NCBI GenBank assembly: GCA_947623975.1
Contig: CANQHY010000026.1
Location: 1-14,799 of the forward strand
Length of the DNA stretch: 14,799 nucleotides
Direction of reading: 5' to 3'
Source: an uncultured Bacilli bacterium
Lineage (GTDB): Bacteria; Bacillota_I; Bacilli_A; RF39; UBA660
The position numbers and the translations under genes are program-made. This document shows, one piece after another, positions 1 through 7,156 of the stretch (positions within the stretch are counted from its first letter, which is position 1; each line of letters starts with the position of its first letter). The notes beneath the pieces are model-generated. The model was not told the DNA's origin, made no database searches, and saw nothing but the letters and a program-made list of their open reading frames with translations.

Positions 1-417
1 ACGGAGGCTAATCCATTTTCTAATTCCACAGGATGCTTTGATTTAATTTTAAATAAAATTTCATTATGTATATCCCAATTTCCCATTGGTAGAAGCGGAC
101 AAGCAGCACAATTTGATGCGCAAAGTGACTGTATGTTTCGTAATATTATGATTTCTACGGATCCTCCATATTATGACAATATAGGTTACTCCGACTTGTC
201 AGATTTTTTCTATGTATGGATGCGACAAGTGTTAAGGGACACTTATCCGGAATTATTTAATACTTTACTGGTGCCTAAAGCGGAAGAATTGATTGCATCA
301 CCATATCGTCATGATGGGAGTACAGAAAAGGCAAAGAGCTTTTTTGAGAGTGGAATGCTTTCTGCATGTAAACAAATGTACCAGTATGCACGCGAAGATA
401 TTCCCGTAACAATATAA
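1..417 (+). pseudogene. DUF1156-type DNA methyltransferase, internal fragment
   Basis: The frame is open from the window edge to a TAA at 415-417, so the gene starts upstream; the ATG at 133 is internal. The translation (138 residues) carries the amino-methyltransferase motif IV as STDPPYYDNIGY (DPPY at 160-171), preceded by EANPFS and followed by LSDFFYVW, VPKAEEL and FFESGM. I recognise this as the DUF1156/COG1743 adenine-specific DNA methylase family, whose members run to roughly 900 residues. Proteins of this family normally continue well beyond the point where this one stops (after REDIPVTI). The C-terminal part is not found in any frame after 417, so the gene is truncated at its 3' end. 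It is probably non-functional. The homology seems to end exactly at the stop, suggesting a recombination junction at about 412-420. Family assignment is firm; the broken status is an inference from length. Confidence 0.8.
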
Positions 418-479
418 CATCCACAACATGGTTTAATTGGTCTATTCTCTTCGCAACTATTAAAACTTTGTGAACACAT
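309..479 (-). pseudogene. Short Cys-rich reading frame, probable 5' stub of a lost gene
   Basis: A 56-codon minus-strand frame starts at ATG 479-477 and ends at TGA 311-309. It is preceded by AAAGGAG six bases upstream of the ATG, as good a ribosome binding site as any in the window. Its first 22 residues are Cys-rich (Cys at 2, 9, 19, 20 and 22). From about residue 22 it runs antisense to the conserved methyltransferase fragment, so the rest is probably chance sequence. I read this as the true beginning of a gene that lost its remainder when the methyltransferase fragment was joined to it. It lies 89 bases downstream of the ABC exporter operon on the same strand. I do not recognise the product. 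Alternatively it is a real short Cys-rich peptide, or a chance ORF with a good upstream sequence. Confidence 0.35.
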
Positions 480-568
480 ATTTGTCTCCTTTCATGATAT
501 CATATGAAAATTGAATAATCATGGTTAGTTAAACAAACTATGTGATAACTTTTAACATTTTTTAATTA

Positions 569-2464
569 TTAATCTAATTCTATATCGCCTGTATATAATT
601 TATAATATTTACCTTTTTTCTCTATTAACTCGTCATGATTTCCACGTTCAATAATCTCACCATTTTCCATTACCATAATTGCTTTCGCATTTTGAACTGT
701 TGAAAGGCGGTGTGCTATAACAAAAACAGTTCGATTTTCCATAAGACGATCCATACCATCTTGTATCAATTTTTCTGTTCGTGTATCAATTGAAGAGGTT
801 GCTTCATCTAGTATCATTACAGGCGGATTAGCTACTGCACATCGAGCAATAGATAAAAGTTGTCTTTGTCCCTGAGAAAGATTAGAACCATTGTCTATTA
901 AATACGTATTATAACCATCTGGTAAGGCACTTATGAAAGAATCAGCGTTAGCAAGTTTAGAAGCTTTAATACACTCTTCATCGGTTGCATTAATTCGACC
1001 ATATCTGATATTTTCCATAATAGTTCCAGTAAATAGATTAGTTTCTTGCAACACCATTCCTAAAGATTTTCTTAAATCGTTTTTGTTTATTTCTTTAATA
1101 TCTATACCGTCATAAGTTATAACACCAGAATCAATATCATAAAAGCGATTAAGTAAATTAGTCATTGTTGTTTTTCCAGCACCTGTTGATCCTACAAAAG
1201 CAAGCTTTTCTCCAGGTTTAGCATACAAGCTAATATTATGAATAACCTCTTTTCCAGGAACATAACTAAAGTTAACGTCATAGAAGCGAATATCGCCCTT
1301 TAACTCAACTAATTCATTATTTTTCTTCCAAGCCCAAGTTCCAGTGTAAGTTTTACTCTCTTTTAATAGATCATCTTTTTTCATAGCATAAACTAAGTGA
1401 ACTGTACCATTATTTTTTTCACTCTCTTCATCCATCAAATCAAAAATACGACTTGCACCAGCAAGAGCCATGACAATCGAATTAAACTGTTGCGTAACTT
1501 GAGATATTGGCATTGTGAAACTCTTCGTAAGAGCAAGAAAAGAAGCAGTAGCACCTAATGTAAAAGCATCGGTATTTATAGCAATCATTCCACCAATAAA
1601 AGCAATTACAACGTATATTAAATTTCCAACATTATTACTAACAGGTCCTATCATATTAGCATAACCATTTGCTTTTGCTCCACTTTCAAATAATCTGGTA
1701 TTTAACTTATCAAAATCTTTCTTAGATTCTTCTTCATGAGTAAACACTTTAATAACTTTTTGTCCCGTAATCATCTCTTCAATATAACCATTTAACTCTC
1801 CTATAGCATCTTGTTGCTTTACAAAATACTTTCCAGAATTTTTAGCAATATTTTTTGTAAGAATAGTCATTAAGAAAATACCAATTAAAGCGATAATAGT
1901 CAAAGGTATACTTAGATATAACATCGAAATAAAAATGAAAGTAATTGAAAAAAATGAACCAATTATAGCCGGTATACCTTGACCAACCATTTGTCGTAAT
2001 GTATCAGTATCATTTGTATAACGGCTCATAATATCACCATGAGAATTTTTATCGAAATAGGAAATAGGAAGTTGTTCCATTTTATAAAACAAATCATCAC
2101 GAATGTTTTTCAAAACTCCTTGAGAGACATAAACCATAATACGATTATAAGTAAAATTGCAGATAATACCAAATACATATATACTAGCCATAATTAAAAT
2201 AAAATGAACTAGCTTGTCATAGGTAGGGTTAATCTCTCCTAACATTGGCGAGATATAATCATCAATTAAAGATTTTAAAAACAACTGACTTATAACTTGA
2301 GTAACTGAACTTGCCAAAATACAAAATATTACAATTACATATTGAATTTTGTACCTCATCATATATTTGAGTAATCTTTTAAAACTATTCATATTAAATT
2401 TTCCTCTTGGACCTAAGTACCTACCACCTTTTGGTCCATTAGGAAGACGTCTAACTTCAGCCAT
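569..2464 (-). CDS. ABC exporter half-transporter, subunit with the canonical catalytic Glu (heterodimer partner 2)
   Basis: This 631-residue type IV ABC exporter half has a transmembrane domain (residues about 30-330, six predicted spans) and a nucleotide-binding domain (about 390-630). The Walker A is GSTGAGKT (425-432), Q-loop Q473, Walker B VMILDE with catalytic E554 and H-loop H585. Its signature is LSQGQ (529-533) instead of LSGGQ. That is the complementary pattern to the upstream subunit, as in LmrCD/TM287-288-type heterodimers: this protein supplies the good Walker site and the altered signature. A Gly/Arg/Pro-rich cytoplasmic N-tail (1-25) and an extra segment before the NBD (about 350-390, with TGTWAWK) are familiar in this clostridial family. 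The start ATG overlaps the upstream gene's stop (TAATG), with AAAGGAGG nine bases before it, so the pair is translationally coupled. Substrate is unknown; drugs, lipids or peptides are all possible. No adjacent regulator gene is present. Confidence 0.93.
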   Translation of the reverse strand: MAEVRRLPNGPKGGRYLGPRGKFNMNSFKRLLKYMMRYKIQYVIVIFCILASSVTQVISQLFLKSLIDDYISPMLGEINPTYDKLVHFILIMASIYVFGIICNFTYNRIMVYVSQGVLKNIRDDLFYKMEQLPISYFDKNSHGDIMSRYTNDTDTLRQMVGQGIPAIIGSFFSITFIFISMLYLSIPLTIIALIGIFLMTILTKNIAKNSGKYFVKQQDAIGELNGYIEEMITGQKVIKVFTHEEESKKDFDKLNTRLFESGAKANGYANMIGPVSNNVGNLIYVVIAFIGGMIAINTDAFTLGATASFLALTKSFTMPISQVTQQFNSIVMALAGASRIFDLMDEESEKNNGTVHLVYAMKKDDLLKESKTYTGTWAWKKNNELVELKGDIRFYDVNFSYVPGKEVIHNISLYAKPGEKLAFVGSTGAGKTTMTNLLNRFYDIDSGVITYDGIDIKEINKNDLRKSLGMVLQETNLFTGTIMENIRYGRINATDEECIKASKLANADSFISALPDGYNTYLIDNGSNLSQGQRQLLSIARCAVANPPVMILDEATSSIDTRTEKLIQDGMDRLMENRTVFVIAHRLSTVQNAKAIMVMENGEIIERGNHDELIEKKGKYYKLYTGDIELD

Positions 2465-4188
2465 TATTTTTCCTCCTTTACTTGCGAATGATATACTTCT
2501 TGATATATTTTGCTCGATTTAAGTAAATTTTTAGGAGTATCAAAATCTACTATTTCTCCTTTATCTAAAACAATTACACGATCAGCATTTTCAATACTTG
2601 CTATTCTTTGGGCAATTATAATTTTAGTGACCTCTGGTATGTATCTTTTAAATCCCTCTCGAATAAGAGCATCAGTTGCAGTATCAACAGCACTAGTTGA
2701 ATCGTCTAATATTAATATTTTAGGGTCTTTGAGAAGAGCTCTAGCAATACAAAGTCTTTGTTTTTGACCACCAGACACATTAGTTCCTCCCTGAGAAATT
2801 ACGGTATCATATTTTAAAGGAAACTTGTCAATAAACTCTTTTGCCTGAGCTAAATTTGCTACCCTATCCAACTCTTCGTCAGTGGCATTTTTCTTTCCCC
2901 AACGAAGATTATCGGCTATCGTACCAGAGAATAAAACGTTATTTTGAAGTACAACAGCAACATTATCTCTTAGTGTTTTAATGTCATAATCTTTAACATT
3001 TATGCCACCTACTAAAACCTCACCACTAGTAACATCATATAATCTACTTATCAAATTTACTAAAGTTGATTTTGAACTACCAGTTGCTCCAATAATTCCT
3101 ATTATTTCACCAGATTTAATTTTTAAATTTACATTTTTCAAACTAAGCTTGTTATCTTTTTTAACATAGCTAAAAGAAACATTTTTAAATTCAATACTAC
3201 CATCCTTTATTTCGGTAACAGGATTTTGAGGATTTTTTATATCCGATTCTTCACTTAATATTTCAACGACCCTTTTTCCACTGGTTAGTGCAATTGTACA
3301 CATGACATAAATCATCGAAAGCATCATTAAGCTATTCAATATAGAACCAGCATAGGTTATAAGACTAGTAAGTGAGCCAGTTGATAAGCTAAAAGAGACT
3401 ATCATTTTGGCACCAAACCAAGAAACAAGTAAAATACAACTATATATACTTATTTGCATAACTGGGCTATTTAAAGCTACTAGTTTTTCAGCTTTACAAA
3501 ATCTATCATAAATAAGCTTGGAAACTTTTGAAAATTTATCTTTTTCAAAGTCCTCCATTACATAAGTTTTTACAACTCTAATACCTCTTACATTTTCCTG
3601 AACATTATTATTTAATTCATCGTATGTTTTAAATACTTTTTCAAAACGAGGATGAGCATTACTACTAATAAAATATAAGGCAAATGCTAAAAAAGGAATA
3701 ATGCACAAATAAATTAATGCTATTTTGTAACTGATTATAAAAGCCATAACAAGAGAAAATATTAGCGTTAGTGGTGCTCTTACAGCTATTCTAATAATCA
3801 TTTGATAAGCATTTTGAACATTGGAAACATCTGTTGTAAGTCTAGTAACAATGCTAGATGAAGAGAACTTATCGATATTTGCAAACGAGTAATCCTGTAC
3901 TTTGTAATACATATCTTTTCTTAAGTTCTTACCAAAACCACCGCTAGCACGTGAAGCAAAATAACCAGATAAAATACCAAAAGTTAAAGATAACATAGCC
4001 ACAATAAACAAAATTAAGCTGCAAATAGTAATTACCTTAGAATCACCTTTATTTATTCCTTGATCTATTAAATAAGACATTATAAAAGGTATAAATACCT
4101 CCATAATAACTTCTAATGACGTAAAAAGAACTGTAAGAATCGATTCTTTTTTATACTCTCTAATACTTTTAATTAATGTTTTTAACAT
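2464..4188 (-). CDS. ABC exporter half-transporter, subunit with degenerate ATP site (heterodimer partner 1)
   Basis: This 574-residue ABC exporter half has a membrane domain at about 15-310 and an NBD at about 330-565. It is first in a two-gene operon. The signature is canonical (VSGGQ, 471-475), but the residues of its own ATP site are altered. Walker B ends LDD, with D496 in place of the catalytic Glu, and the H-loop His is replaced by Gln (Q527 in IIIAQR). Asp at the Glu position and loss of the His are known from the degenerate site of heterodimeric exporters of the LmrC/TM287 type. Less usual, the Walker A reads GATGSSKS (367-374), with Ser372 where a Gly is nearly invariant; the codon is tca. 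With the partner subunit this gives one active site and one that binds but barely hydrolyses ATP. The ribosome binding site is weak (AAGGT, about seven bases before ATG 4188). Confidence 0.92.
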   Translation of the reverse strand: MLKTLIKSIREYKKESILTVLFTSLEVIMEVFIPFIMSYLIDQGINKGDSKVITICSLILFIVAMLSLTFGILSGYFASRASGGFGKNLRKDMYYKVQDYSFANIDKFSSSSIVTRLTTDVSNVQNAYQMIIRIAVRAPLTLIFSLVMAFIISYKIALIYLCIIPFLAFALYFISSNAHPRFEKVFKTYDELNNNVQENVRGIRVVKTYVMEDFEKDKFSKVSKLIYDRFCKAEKLVALNSPVMQISIYSCILLVSWFGAKMIVSFSLSTGSLTSLITYAGSILNSLMMLSMIYVMCTIALTSGKRVVEILSEESDIKNPQNPVTEIKDGSIEFKNVSFSYVKKDNKLSLKNVNLKIKSGEIIGIIGATGSSKSTLVNLISRLYDVTSGEVLVGGINVKDYDIKTLRDNVAVVLQNNVLFSGTIADNLRWGKKNATDEELDRVANLAQAKEFIDKFPLKYDTVISQGGTNVSGGQKQRLCIARALLKDPKILILDDSTSAVDTATDALIREGFKRYIPEVTKIIIAQRIASIENADRVIVLDKGEIVDFDTPKNLLKSSKIYQEVYHSQVKEEK

Positions 4189-4698
4189 ATTAGTTACCTT
4201 TTATAATAAATTAGTTTTTTAAATTTCTAACATATTATATCCTCTCAATTATTCTTATCATTACTAAAATTAATTATAATATATTATCACTAAATTTTTA
4301 AATAAAAAAATTACCATTATTATAAAAATATATAATTATATTCATTTTTCTTGTGATAACAAAATCCAAAGGTCTATATTTATAATTTTTTCTATATGGA
4401 TGTTTTAACATTTTATAAACTCAAATAAAATACTAATATTTTTAAATTATCTATTAAAAATTACATCTATGACATCTTGCAACATAAACTTTTGTCGCAG
4501 AAAAAATTCTAATATAAGAAAAAGCTACAATTGAAAAGCACTCCATAAAGTAGGCATCAATAAAAAAGACTTTAAAGAAAATGATAAAACACACTTTCAA
4601 AAGGACGTGTATTTTTCTATGGACTCAAAATAGCAAAATTTAATAAATAATTCTAAAGTTTAAACAAAAAATGCGACGGCAGCGATGGTCATTTGAAA
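4189..4698. other. AT-rich intergenic stretch upstream of the ABC operon
   Basis: There is no intact gene here. The first 250 bases left of the IS remnant are extremely AT-rich. Read on the minus strand they hold a perfect TATAAT (bases 4234-4239), 45 bases before the exporter start. The sequence 17 bases further up (AATGAT) is a poor -35, so I give it only as a possible promoter. A second TATAAT-like run lies near 4272-4280. Bases 4500-4698 may be the heavily decayed 5' part of the IS3 element: reading from about 4665 joins in frame to recognisable transposase sequence. I cannot identify an orfA or a terminal inverted repeat. Confidence 0.5.
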
Positions 4699-5350
4699 AT
4701 TAAAGATTTAACTAAAGAATATTGGAAAGAAAGATTTGATGATTCTAAAAGTGCATATGGTTATCTAAGAATAGTCAAAGGTCTATTCAAAAATATTGTG
4801 TAATTATGAACTGAAAGAAATTATTAAGAATAACGAAAAAGTGTAATTTAATGGCAGAATATGTAAGAAAGTAAAATAAAAATGAAAGAATTGAAGATAA
4901 CGTAAAAACTAATTTATTAAGCAGAAATTTTACGATTATGCTCCAAATAAAGTTTGGAATACAGATATGACGTATTTAATATTTAAAGGTTCAATAGCAT
5001 ATTTATCTACAATAATAGCTTTATATGATAGATATAAAATATCAAAATATAATGATAATAAATTAGTTATAGTTACTTTACAATAACAAAAAAAATGTAC
5101 ATGGACTTATTATTCATAATGATCAATAATTCCAATATACATCTTATTAGTACAAATTTATTTGTGAATCAAATGAAATACAAATTTCTATGAGTAGAAA
5201 AGGTACTCCGATAGATGATTCTCTAATAGAAAGCTGGCACTCTCTTCTAAAAAAAACTTTGTACAATAACAATATTACATCTTTGCCAAAATATATTCAA
5301 CTAGTAGAAGGTGGAGATTATTTTTTAACATAACTAGATTAAAGTCAAAG
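4699..5350 (+). mobile_element. IS3-family (IS150-like) transposase remnant, decayed
   Basis: Three plus-strand pieces in shifted frames read like an IS3 orfB integrase. The first (4699-4803) gives KERFDDSKSAYGYLRI, the HTH_21-type block before the catalytic core. The second, from about 4929, gives APNKVWNTDMTY and then LYDRYKISKYNDNK, with the first catalytic Asp at 4964-4966. The third, from about 5090, gives GLIIHNDQ, then SMSRKGTPIDDSLIESWHSLLKK, with the second Asp at 5121-5123 and the Glu at 5229-5231. These last two are in the same frame and separated by 35 residues, the D,D(35)E spacing of this family. In-frame stops (for example TAA 4801 and TAA 5127) and at least three frameshifts make it inactive. 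Trailing sequence to 5350 still resembles the family C-terminus (NITRLKSK). Terminal inverted repeats and a target duplication were not found. Confidence 0.82.
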
Positions 5351-5356
5351 GTTAAG

Positions 5357-5385
5357 AAAAAGAGAAAAATAACTTTTCTCTTTTT
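5357..5385. terminator. Bidirectional A/T hairpin, likely intrinsic terminator
   Basis: Arms AAAAAGAGAAAA (5357-5368) and TTTTCTCTTTTT (5374-5385) are perfectly complementary over 12 pairs, with loop ATAAC. It sits 14 bases past the stop of the 335-residue minus-strand gene, so it most likely ends that transcript. On the plus strand it would also have ended the IS transposase. The stem is AT-rich and therefore weak for an intrinsic terminator, but the U-run is built into its 3' arm. Confidence 0.6.
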
Positions 5386-5399
5386 AATATAAGTCTTTG

Positions 5400-6407
5400 T
5401 TACATCTTCATTCCGCGAGATTGCTCAACACCTGGTTCCTCAATACCATAATTGACTTTTAACCCATTTACTACTTGTTCTCTCAAATTTTCGTATACAG
5501 AAGGATAAAACTCTCTTGTTTTTGAATTATCTACACCAACCAGGAATTTTTCATCAATTTCTCTTACAACTTCTGGATATGTCATGTTTGGATAATATTT
5601 TTTGGCATCATCTGTTAAGACGTATTCTCCTTTTTCTCTATCAAACTCTGCTATCTTCCCTACCCACTCGATTAGGTGTGGGTTTTCTAAATGTACTTCT
5701 ACTACAGAATGACCAATTAGAGTACGGTTTCTTGCGGAAATATTTCCTTCAACAAAATGCGCGATACCTAAATTATTTGGTTCCCTATAAGTTACAGAAC
5801 TATAAGCATCGAATGCATATTGTCCATCATTAGGGAGTGCAGGTACATGCCATGGCCACTTTGGGGAATTAACAGTTGTTAGATAAACAAGTGTCCCATC
5901 ATGTTTTGGAAATCTCATTGGCATATTATCATTATACTCTCCAGATTGCATCTCAATACCAGTGGGTGTAAATTTGTGTTGAGTATAATGAGTACGTAAA
6001 ATTGTAGAATATTCTTTACCGTCTGTAGAATATTCTTTATCGTTTATGTCATGCCATATCCCTGAACCATAATCAGCTGTTAGGTTATTACTTTCATCCA
6101 ACTTAAAAGTCATTTGATCAAAAAACATATTCTCGTTTATTTTACTATCGCTTATACCACTTAGTATTTTTCTTCTCACACTACTTTTTACTGTTAGACT
6201 TCTCCCATCTTCTGAAACTTGAAATGATACTGGAGAAGTCAATGCAGGATATTCGTAAGAATCATCCAAACCAAAATTTCTACGAATAATAGATTTAAAT
6301 ACTGGATTGTTTTTCATTTCAGGAGCCAATTCAGAACCGTGTTCATTCAAAAAAGCCTCAACTTTGCCTGAATCTCCACCTGCAAAACCCATTTTATATT
6401 CTCTCAC
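5400..6407 (-). CDS. Unrecognised 335-residue soluble protein
   Basis: I do not recognise this protein. It has no signal peptide, no membrane span and no coiled coil. It looks like a compact, beta-rich soluble protein, with many aromatic residues and short segments such as WPWHVPALP and a run resembling a ligand or substrate domain at 180-260. A heptapeptide (KEYSTDG-type) is duplicated at about residues 120-137. The C-terminal end is Gly/Arg/Met-rich (SRGMKM). Start: GTG at 6407-6405, with AAGG six bases upstream. The in-frame ATG at 6392 would be 21 bases from that site and is less likely. By eye the gene is less AT-rich than its neighbours, and it sits between a dead IS and a toxin cassette, so transfer is plausible. 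It is monocistronic, with its own promoter-like sequence upstream and a hairpin downstream. Confidence 0.8.
   Translation of the reverse strand: MREYKMGFAGGDSGKVEAFLNEHGSELAPEMKNNPVFKSIIRRNFGLDDSYEYPALTSPVSFQVSEDGRSLTVKSSVRRKILSGISDSKINENMFFDQMTFKLDESNNLTADYGSGIWHDINDKEYSTDGKEYSTILRTHYTQHKFTPTGIEMQSGEYNDNMPMRFPKHDGTLVYLTTVNSPKWPWHVPALPNDGQYAFDAYSSVTYREPNNLGIAHFVEGNISARNRTLIGHSVVEVHLENPHLIEWVGKIAEFDREKGEYVLTDDAKKYYPNMTYPEVVREIDEKFLVGVDNSKTREFYPSVYENLREQVVNGLKVNYGIEEPGVEQSRGMKM
6003..6043. repeat. Tandem 20-base repeat inside the 335-residue gene
   Basis: Bases 6003-6022 and 6024-6043 are identical except for one C/T difference. The period is 21 bases, so the duplication adds exactly seven residues (two copies of a KEYST-containing heptapeptide) and keeps the frame. 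Confidence 0.85.
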
Positions 6408-6473
6408 TTTTTACCTTCTTTCTAATAATACATACTTTTTCTACTGCTACAACTACCTACACTTAAAGTACCT

Positions 6474-6501
6474 ATTATATTATACAAATCTAGTATAACA
6501 A
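6474..6501 (-). promoter_or_regulatory. Promoter with overlapping palindromic operator, for the 335-residue gene
   Basis: Read on the minus strand, TTGTTA (6501-6496) and a perfect TATAAT (6479-6474) are 16 bases apart, giving a leader of about 60 bases before GTG 6407. The inverted repeat TTATAC-7 bases-GTATAA (6480-6498) fills the spacer and the end of the -35, which is where a repressor would be expected to bind. A second option, TTTACC with TATACT 17 bases later, overlaps the same stretch. Confidence 0.5.
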
Positions 6502-6502
6502 T

Positions 6503-6554
6503 TTTACATTAAATGGTAAACATTTATTTTTTTAGTTTACGTAAATAATGTAAA
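6503..6554. repeat. Imperfect long inverted repeat upstream of the promoter
   Basis: The arm at 6503-6521 (TTTACATTA...GTAAAC) pairs with the arm at 6535-6554 (GTTTAC...TAATGTAAA), with a short AT loop. The right arm also contains the 10-base palindrome TTTACGTAAA. It could be a second regulator-binding site for the 335-residue gene or the end of a lost element. There is nothing else recognisable between 6555 and the pseudogene that ends at 6720. Confidence 0.4.
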
Positions 6555-6719
6555 TTTTAAGTGATTTAAATAGATAAGCATCACTGTAAAATTTGTTTGA
6601 AACAATTATTTAACAATTCCGGTTACCTACAATAATCAACATCAAAATCTCGTTTATAGATTTTTAGATTTAATCCATATAATACAATGAGATAACACAA
6701 ATACATAATATTATTAGCT

Positions 6720-7126
6720 CTAGTTATCCACAATAACTATTTCACAGATTGATTTAACAGGTCTCATTTCTTCATTGATTTTTTAATTCTATAAGTAGTT
6801 ATTTTCATGTATTACTATACTCTAATATTGAATATTATACTTTTTATAATTTTTTAAATACCGTAACTTATAAAATTACTAATATCATCTATACCTTTAG
6901 AATAATATATTTTTATTTTTTCTCCATTAACATCTAAACTAAAATAATTATTTTTAAAGAAATCTAATTTTGTTTTACATTTGATAAAAGTTAGAATAAT
7001 TATCCACAAATATCTTTATATTTTAATTCTAATTTTTTCGTAATCATTTATTGTTATGATTTTAAAAATATACTATATTAAAAATCTTTTATAATATTCA
7101 CTTAAATTTTGATAATTATTATTCAT
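6720..7126 (-). pseudogene. Decayed second copy of the putative immunity gene
   Basis: From ATG 7126-7124 the minus strand reads MNNNYQNLSEYYKRFLI, matching the start of the intact 178-residue gene (MNENYENLSENYKKILM). Later it reads KLDFFKNNYFSLDVNGEKIKIYYSKGIDDISNFIS, matching LEELDFFKNNYLNLDIN...EKIKIYYPNGIDDINNFIS, and at the end SICEIVIVDN before a TAG at 6722-6720, matching TICEIIFVNN. It is about 130 bases shorter than the intact copy, owing to at least two deletions (one removes about 20 codons after the DVN/DIN block). Several in-frame stops occur: TAG after residue 17, TAA near codon 36, and more. It lies 30 bases downstream of effector 2, exactly where the intact copy lies behind effector 1. 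It cannot make a full protein. Confidence 0.88.
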
Positions 7127-7156
7127 GGGTCTAATTATTACTTTTAATGAATTATT

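Noticed and set aside
4219..4233. Possible leader peptide ATG-TTA-GAA-ATT-TAA with GAGAGG upstream, before the exporter operon
   Set aside because: Four codons in very AT-rich DNA, overlapping the TATAAT; no Cys/Arg/Tyr pattern, stem or terminator of an attenuator follows.
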